Below are positions 17,654-22,812 of a stretch of 22,812 bases of DNA, piece by piece. Location: positions 2,905,155 through 2,927,966 of the forward strand of contig BFEA01000045.1 of the NCBI GenBank assembly GCA_003427395.1, in the 5' to 3' direction. The position numbers and the translations under genes were made by a program. Origin of the DNA: Chara braunii. Taxonomy: Eukaryota > Streptophyta > Charophyceae > Charales > Characeae. Positions within the stretch are counted from its first letter, which is position 1. Each line of letters starts with the position of its first letter. Under the pieces are notes generated by a model. That model ran no database searches and had not been told where the DNA came from. It saw nothing but the letters and a program-made list of their open reading frames with translations.

Positions 17654-18111
17654 TATAGAGAATCATATTCCTTTGTTCTCGTTATAGTCCTGTGGCCTCA
17701 GACTTGGACCATTCATCTTAGAAACAATGTCTAGTCCTTTGGCCTGAACCTCCCTCAGAATGAAACAGCCAAAGAGAGTCATTCGTCTTATAAACAATGC
17801 TCATCTCCCCTTTTCTCAGTACTAAAAAAAGTAGAGTATTCTTGGGTCAAGACCCAGAGACTGTTCAGAAACCACCCAAAATAAACAGCGGCCAGACCAT
17901 TCGTCTTAGAAACAATGTCTGGTCCTCAAAATTCAAGCAGTCAAAACCCCACAAAATAAGTAGTCAGGCCATTCATCTTAAAAACAATGCCTGACACAAT
18001 TAAAGAAACACAGCAACCAAGTCATTCGTCTTAGAAACAATGCTTGGTCCTTCAGAAAACAGAACAAAACACAGCAGTCAGGCCATTCATCTTATAGAAA
18101 CAATGCCCGAC
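17274..18111. repeat. Array of ten hairpins with conserved core and co-varying arms
   Basis: The 20-nt core CATTCGTCTTAGAAACAATG, with 0-2 changes, starts at 17279, 17372, 17474, 17570, 17710, 17780, 17898, 17970, 18023 and 18084 (the last has a 2-nt insertion). Spacing is irregular, 53-140 bp. In each, CATT pairs with AATG around a 12-nt loop, and variable flanking arms pair outside it after a one-base pyrimidine bulge on the left. Arm pairs: TTGG/CCAA, GACTAAG/TTTGGTC, GGCTGAG/CTCAGCC, GTCAGA/TCTGGC, TTGGA/TCTAG (weak), GAG/CTC, GCCAGA/TCTGGT, GTCAGG/CCTGAC, ACCAAG/CTTGGT, GTCAGG/CCCGAC. Spacers are AT-rich and unrelated. It is not a CRISPR: repeats are short, arms differ and spacing is irregular. 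Confidence 0.92.
17608..17649. repeat. TA microsatellite
   Basis: About twenty TA dinucleotides between hairpin copies 4 and 5; it accounts for the widest gap in the array. Confidence 0.95.
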
Positions 18112-18717
18112 TCTATAGGATCCGTTCAAGCGCAAGCACAACTGCCTTCCTCCCAACCTCCCCCCTGATGCAACCCCTTGTGGCAATCTGCTTCCAGACA
18201 AACAAGAAACTGAAACTGCCATTATACATACATTCCTTTACTTCGTCTGATTTATGACCTGAAAGTCAAACTAAAAGTCAAAATAGGTCTGTATACAATA
18301 CACTCAGTCCATACATAGGGAGGTGTATAGATAGGGGTTATACTGGGTTTATAAGGGAAAGCAATGATGACCTCTGAGTTCCCTGCCTCCAGAACTCCTC
18401 CTGAGTTCCGGCAGAGCTCCCGCAATCGGTGGGGCAAACCTCCCACAGAGGCCTTGGCGCGGATTACGGGTTGCAATCCCGCCTGCCGCCTTCCTCTTGG
18501 AACCAATGGACCAGACTTTTTAAAAGGTTTTTTATGTGGAACTATCGAAGGTAAGAGTAAGAAGGGCAGAAGGAGATAGATTTGAGACTCTCAGATCCAA
18601 GAGGGGTGCACTCAGATTCGCAGGAGAGGGTCTTGATATCTTCAGCGCCTGAGGGCCCCGCAATGGTGGCCAAAACACAGCGACCGCTTGGTCAACTTCG
18701 GTTAGACTGTTCACGTC

Positions 18718-18719
<2 letters not shown>
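18112..18719. other. Non-coding stretch between hairpin array and poly-C
   Basis: No gene is supported. The minus strand has a TTATAAACCC TATA-like sequence (plus-strand 18346-18355) facing the hairpin array, so the array could be transcribed from that side; this is inference from one motif. Composition returns to GC-rich after about 18560. Confidence 0.45.
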
Positions 18720-18787
<68 letters not shown>

Positions 18788-18827
18788 TTGCTCCCGAATT
18801 TTCATTCCCCCCCCCCCCCCCCCCCCC
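18720..18827. repeat. Long poly-C homopolymer tracts
   Basis: 68 consecutive C (18720-18787) and, after a 19-base gap, 21 more (18807-18827). The complementary G runs could form quadruplexes. Length may be inexact because sequencing and assembly handle such tracts poorly. Confidence 0.9.
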
Positions 18828-18879
18828 TGACAACTTCCCAGTCTGCCGCAACACATCCATGGTAGTTCAACCTCGCATT

Positions 18880-20170
18880 CTACATCACACCTCCATCCCC
18901 AGCTCGTGCCCAGGCAACAGCAACACTAATCACTTTCGGCTGCAGCAACCGTAGCGCATGCCCCGTGTCAAACTTGCCGACCGTCGGTCAATTCGTAGTC
19001 AAACTGTTGAACCCAGTTCCCCTTAAGAACTCCCAACTGCAGCAACAACCCCCTTTGTTAGGAACACAGCAACCTTCTCAGAGGCAGTGTGCTCAGACCG
19101 CCGTATGCAGCAGCAAGGTGCCGTGGGATACAACAGTACCCACGATATCACCGGCAGCAGCCGCTATCAAGCCCAACTACAGCAGCCTCCGCCAATAGAA
19201 ATGTATGCAGCTGAAAGTTTGACAACAGTGCCGCATTAGCAACTCAGTAGTGTTGGCGGCAGCAGCAAGCAGCTTTCTCCCGGGCACAGTCCGGTAATGC
19301 GCAGTGACCCAGCAACTGCCACAGTAGCACAGGCAACTGAGGCAGACAGCGGTGCCCACAACGAAAGAGCAGCGAGGGATACTGCCGCTTCGCGGTCCCC
19401 TTTACTCTACAACTTCGCTTCCCAAGATGAAGCTACAGTCGTACGGCCCCCAAACAACCGTTCTTAAAACAGCATAGCACCCCCGCAGTAAGCTCAATAC
19501 CTGATGTGGCTGAAAATGCAGCCGTAACAAGCAGCGGAACGCACAGTAGTGGGGCAGCAAGTCGGAGGTAGCCTGCAGCAGCCGTACCAATACCCAGCCA
19601 TCCGCAGTAATCGCGGCCCAAAGATCAATCAATCGAAATGCCCTGTGGAACAGCTGCAGCACAGTTCGACGATTCACGCCCTCTGCATGAGCCTTCAGTG
19701 ATAATTCCCAGAGATGTTACAGCAGCTGGCACCAGTAAGCTTGTTCTAACGGTCGCGCTTGCCCGTGCTACTGGCCAAGCCCATCCACCCGACTCCCCTA
19801 CTCACTAGACACGGCCATGAGCCAGCTCCGTGGTGCTTTATCTGAAGTGCGGCGTGGGCGTATCAGAACCTTAGTGAAGGAGGTAGTACATACAGCAGCC
19901 GTGAGTAGTGCCAGAGCAAAACAGCAAAGCCCAGCAGCAAGCCCCTTCGAGCCCCAGCGGACCACCACAGTTCCGATCGAAGTACTGCAAGAGACCCGAC
20001 AACCCACAACGGATCATTACCCAGCAGTTACCCTGTTCTTCGTCACGACAACGCACTCGGTGAACTCTTAGCGGCAGAATCAGGCACCCGCAAGCGCCAA
20101 CCATGTGCCAACAACGAAGTGCGTGTTGGTGCTGTTCACGAAGCTGCAGCTCAAGCCTCGGCCGCCCGCT
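18880..20170. repeat. CAG/GCA-rich degenerate tract
   Basis: Frequent CAGCAG, CAGCAA and GCAGC words on the plus strand without an open frame longer than 91 codons. It looks like a decayed Gln-rich or CAG-repeat sequence. Near 20213-20262 one frame reads YSAQQYAQRRMDAP, reminiscent of the segment before a gag zinc knuckle, but no knuckle follows. I see no gene. Confidence 0.5.
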
Positions 20171-20296
20171 GCTTCAGTCCGACAGGGAGGCCAGCGCCCT
20201 GGCCAAGCTTCTCGTTACTCCGCTCAGCAGTATGCGCAACGTCGAATGGACGCCCCGCTGTAATATCAATGGATTCATTCCCTTTCTCCCTCCTGC

Positions 20297-20304
20297 TATA
20301 TAAG
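20297..20304 (+). promoter_or_regulatory. TATA-like box before copy B
   Basis: TATATAAG followed by a C/T-rich stretch (20320-20370). It is the best promoter-like word near the left edge of copy B; function is unproven. Confidence 0.35.
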
Positions 20305-21231
20305 ATCGGCTGACAGGTGCGTCTCCTCCTCCCTATTCCCTTCTTGCTACCTCCCTTCTCCTGTCCCGACTGTCTTCAGATCAGCAAGCACCACGTTCCC
20401 GAACGCAAACGGGGGGGTGACCACGTTTGGCACGAGCGACTGTAAGCAGGATAAAGGCTACGAGCGCCATTGGGACCAAAGGTGAAGGAGGTCACGACGA
20501 TGACGGGTCTTGTTATAGTCCCGCTGCGCCTACTCACCAAACGTGCAAAATGAGACCGAATCTTCACTTTAGGATAGGGGCAAATACATGCCCTCCCGCC
20601 CAACTCACTAAGTGAGCCAAGTACGAATGAATCCCCTACTAGAGCACGGGCACACACACCGTGAGCAACATGAGGTAAGTGCTTCAATCCCGATGCTAGC
20701 CCCACGATACTCCCATCGAAATGATGAGCAAAAACCGAATGAACTTTCCGCTAGATCCCGGTTAGGTGCATCAGCACTTCAAAGTCTTTTTCCTCCTTCG
20801 CGCAATTGCTTCCCTTCACCCCATCAATTCTGCCCACTCACTCCTAAGTCCAACTCCTCTATTGGGTTCGCCCACCTTCAGAATTCCCACCGCACATCCT
20901 AGATCATTGTGATCGGTCGAGAAATGACGAAGCCCTGACAGTTGTCGCCTTCCTTTGCCACAGCTCCCGACCGTTCCCGCGCACACCCTTTCTCACTAAC
21001 CTCTCGTTTTACTAACTCCTCCACCGTTCTGTCCTCGCCATTTGATTCCCCTGGGGCCAAAAACCCAGGAAACGCCTCCCCACTCGACCGCTTTCGCTAA
21101 GAATCGAGCGAGCCACGTACATCCCGTTGTGCCATGCTCGTTACCCCGCCTTCTTCTTCACCATCACCTTTCCCGTTGACGTCACCCAGGTCCTCCCTTG
21201 ACACCGCGCGGCCCGACAGCGCTGAACCACG

Positions 21232-21345
21232 AAAAAAAAGCAGTCGGTTGTCGGGCCTTTTGTCAACTTATGCGTTTCGCCCTCGCACAGAGGCCGTGCT
21301 AATCTTCCCTGTAACGTTCCAATTTTTACGGATGTCCTGAAGGAC
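21232..21345 (-). pseudogene. U6 snRNA-like sequence, better preserved
   Basis: On the minus strand it begins GTCCTTCAGGAC, then CATCCG, AAAATTGGAACG, TTACAGGGAAGATTAGCA, CGGCCTCTGTGCGAGG, CGAAACGCATAAGTTGA, and ends in eight T (plus-strand 21232-21239). This follows U6 RNA nearly end to end, including the AGC triad; the ACAGAGA box is altered to ACAGGGA. The terminal T run lies a little further out than in a normal U6. Neither a TATA box nor a plant-type upstream element is seen before it. Shared changes with 1953-2046, including the shortened 5' stem, mean both descend from one captured U6-like sequence. Catalytic function in splicing is unlikely. Confidence 0.85.
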
Positions 21346-21609
21346 TTCAACCGGGGCAGCGCGCTGCGGTACTACCAATGACTGCCCGGCTTCTGTGTCG
21401 GGCCTACCAATGTTCCCCCAGACAGACCCGAGTACCCGAGCTCTTCCTGTCCATCATGGCCTCCTCCCCCTGAGCCCGACCGCGGCCTGTAGGCCAGTCA
21501 TTCATAGTTGTACCCGCCGCGGTCATGCTCATGGACAGGCGTACCCGCCGCAGTCACGCCCATGGACCCTCGACCCGGGCTCGGAACCGGTATCGGCCCA
21601 GAAATAGAC

Positions 21610-21870
21610 CCCCAGAAAAAAAGAAACAAAAAAAAAAAGTTTTAAAAGTAGAGTAATGACCCAATAAAGTTCTGAAACAGTCGGGCCCAAGTTCGGACTC
21701 CCCCAACAAAACTAAGGAGGATAGCCCCGCGGGACCCTCAACCCCTCAGCTCCTTCAGCACTCCAATGCTCCTATGCCGCCGCCCGCTGGGCTCGATCCC
21801 CGTACCTTGCAGCAACAGACTAGTGCCGTAACCCATAGGGCTAAGCCCAAGCCTGCGATCAATAAGCGCG
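21610..21870 (-). mobile_element. tRNA-derived SINE, copy B
   Basis: The minus-strand head has A-box-like TAGCCCTATGGG (21832-21843) and B-box-like GGATCGAGCCC (21789-21799), closer to tRNA than in copy A. The body (CTGAGGGGTTG, CCTTAGTTTTGTTGGGGGA) and T-rich tail match 2256-2565 in order. Confidence 0.75.
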
Positions 21871-22288
21871 AAAACTCATATAAAGCGGTGCAGTGCCGCA
21901 TCCGTGCCCAAGGACGAGCCCGAGCTTTACTTCCACCAGCGACCGAGCGTGCCACCTCTAAATCCCCGCCTCGGTTTGCACCAACCCGTGCCATAGTCGC
22001 CACAAGTGTCCTAACCTATTAGCCAATACTACCGTTTGGCCAAACGTACTGGTCAAACAGGGCGCAACTCTCCAATTTCTATTCTACTTTAGTTCAAAAT
22101 TTTACGTCGGTCAACTGGTGCCAATCATCACTATTCAACCCAAAGGCAAAAGATCACCTGCGCAGCTTAAACTTACGCGCTCACACACACTCTATCCTGG
22201 CCGATGTAGGTCACAGACGCAGCCGCGCCTCACGCGGCCTACCCAAACTTGTAATCCAACTTATTTTTTGTCCCTTGCGAAAACTAGG

Positions 22289-22321
22289 GCGGATACCCTT
22301 GTAAGGGTATTCGCGCCGACA
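22289..22321. repeat. Terminal hairpin and right end of nested insertion
   Basis: GCGGATACCCTT (22289-22300), loop GT, AAGGGTATTCGC (22303-22314) form a 12-bp stem with one G.T pair. Seven bases follow to the ACA end, then LTR sequence resumes. Confidence 0.8.
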
Positions 22322-22732
22322 GCGCCCAGCCATTCATTCATTCTTGCGTGAGCCATGCGGAAGCGTTGCCACAACGACTTGTGCAAGGAGGTCTGCAGTG
22401 AGCCCGAGGACGAAGTGAGCGAGAGAGACAAAGTGTAGCCATAGCGATAGGGTAGTAGCGGCCATAGCCGCCATAGTTGTAGGTGTAGGTGTTTGTGTGA
22501 GTTCAGAGTATCGCGTGTGGGATATCCACGGTGATTCTGTGTATGCGAACAGAGAGTTGTGTGGGCGCTGAGTCACCATAGCCATCGAAGTGAACTTGAA
22601 TCTGAACTGTGTTCTCGACTACCATATCTCTGAGTTCTGAGTGGGCGCTTGTCGCCAGTTTGCTGCGCACCTGTTTGCATGCATCAGAAGAGTGAATGAA
22701 AGCGAGTCTAATTGCAGGAGAGAGAGAGCGAG

Positions 22733-22812
<80 letters not shown>
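22322..22812 (+). repeat. 3' LTR, second part, running off the window
   Basis: Aligns to 6422-6826 of the 5' LTR with point changes and a small deletion near 22482-22490. At 22716 the match stops and a GA run of at least 96 bp continues to the window edge. Confidence 0.93.
22717..22812. repeat. Long GA microsatellite
   Basis: A nearly pure GA run reaching the end of the window. It occupies the position of 6827 onward in the 5' LTR, where unique sequence precedes much shorter GA tracts (6996 onward), so about 170 bp seem to have been lost or replaced. Confidence 0.9.

Larger units (their letters stand above)
14415..22321. mobile_element. Nested 7.9 kb non-coding insertion in the 3' LTR
   Basis: The boundary is set by the uninterrupted 5' LTR: 6424/6425 is the empty site. 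The left end reads TGTCGAGCGC and the right end GCGCCGACA, an imperfect inverted repeat with TGT...ACA termini. With these ends the duplication is GCGT (14411-14414) versus GCGC (22322-22325), one mismatch. A second reading is a perfect 5-bp CAGCG (14409-14413 and 22320-22324) with the element at 14414-22319. The ACA end of copy A (3301) favours the first. I found no transposase, RT or long terminal direct repeats. The interior varies in composition and may be several elements. Alternatives are an LTR derivative lacking genes, a 4-bp-duplication DNA transposon, or a composite. Confidence 0.8.
20380..22321. mobile_element. Non-coding repeat family, copy B
   Basis: Collinear with copy A (1-3301) and in the same orientation. 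Matching parts are the GTAAGT stretch at 20673, a segment near 20730-20755, a C/T-rich part with GATCGGTCGAGAAA (near 20912; compare 985-1005), the U6-like sequence (21232-21345), the SINE (21610-21870), an ACGCGCTCACACACA stretch (22175; compare 3138) and the terminal hairpin. Its left limit is uncertain. It forms the right quarter of the nested insertion and shares its right end, so copy A may be the right end of another such insertion. Confidence 0.6.
5889..22812 (+). mobile_element. Chromovirus-type Ty3/gypsy retrotransposon, degenerate, split by a nested insertion
   Basis: The element comprises a 5' LTR (from 5889), a leader, gag, protease, RT, RNase H, integrase, a chromo-like C-terminus and a 3' LTR (13878-14413, then from about 22322 to beyond the window). 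Domain order PR-RT-RH-IN with a terminal chromo-like module is diagnostic of Ty3/gypsy chromoviruses. By eye I count about 26 mismatches over the 536 bp shared LTR segment, about 95% identity, so insertion is not recent. Stops at 9112 and 13096 within one frame, a TAG at 10068, and frameshifts near 9630, 10113-10180, 10710 and 12195 make it non-autonomous. The outer target duplication (5' flank TGGAG, 5884-5888) cannot be tested because the 3' end lies outside the window. Confidence 0.93.

Noticed and set aside
17274-18111. CRISPR array
   Set aside because: Core is 20 nt with irregular 53-140 bp spacing, arms belong to each hairpin, there is no leader or cas gene, and the context is eukaryotic.
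18582-18830. Proline-rich frame across poly-C
   Set aside because: It is translation of a C homopolymer.
14415-22321. Nested insertion as a standard LTR retrotransposon
   Set aside because: TGT...ACA ends suggest it, but I could not find a direct repeat of the left end near the right end, nor any gag-pol.

Overview
The window is nuclear, repeat-dominated DNA from a plant-lineage eukaryote. The pol and gag style, in particular a gag starting MVDTRSGRS followed by a charged E/K/R-rich coiled coil, is what I remember from retroelements of the charophyte alga Chara (recall, not a search). I see no intact host gene, no bacterial operon and no CRISPR. Everything recognisable is transposable-element DNA or non-coding repeat.

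Layout. (1) 1-3301 is the right-hand part of a non-coding repeat family (copy A). It carries, on the minus strand, a U6 snRNA-like sequence, a tRNA-like sequence and a tRNA-derived SINE, and it ends in a hairpin terminus at 3267-3301. (2) 3302-4022 is unassigned. (3) 4018-5725, minus strand, is a decayed and truncated Ty3/gypsy pol fragment (protease to reverse transcriptase). (4) 5889 to the window end is a chromodomain-type Ty3/gypsy retrotransposon on the plus strand: 5' LTR from 5889, leader, gag (8224 to about 10112), protease, RT-RNase H, integrase and a chromo-like C-terminus (to 13839), then a 3' LTR from 13878. It is dead: several stops and frameshifts, an altered protease active site and a lost integrase zinc ligand. 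The LTR halves differ by about 5% by eye.

(5) The 3' LTR is split. Its first 536 bp (13878-14413) match 5889-6424, and its continuation reappears at about 22321 matching 6421 onward. The 7.9 kb between (about 14415-22321) is a nested insertion with TGT...ACA ends and a short target duplication, placed between the LTR TATA box and its expected transcription start. It has no recognisable protein. It contains a duplicated TATA-bearing segment, a hairpin-rich block (15079-15806), diverged tandem repeats (about 16610-16985), an array of ten hairpins with a conserved 20-nt core and co-varying arms (17274-18111), a 68-bp poly-C tract, a CAG-rich tract, and a second copy (copy B, about 20380-22321) of the family at the left edge, again with U6-like and SINE parts and the terminal hairpin.

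The most interesting signals are the covarying hairpin array and the recurrent non-coding family with paired Pol III-type modules and a covarying terminal hairpin. The chromovirus supplies the frame for the insertion; its genes once encoded capsid, protease, reverse transcriptase/RNase H and integrase but can no longer act in cis.
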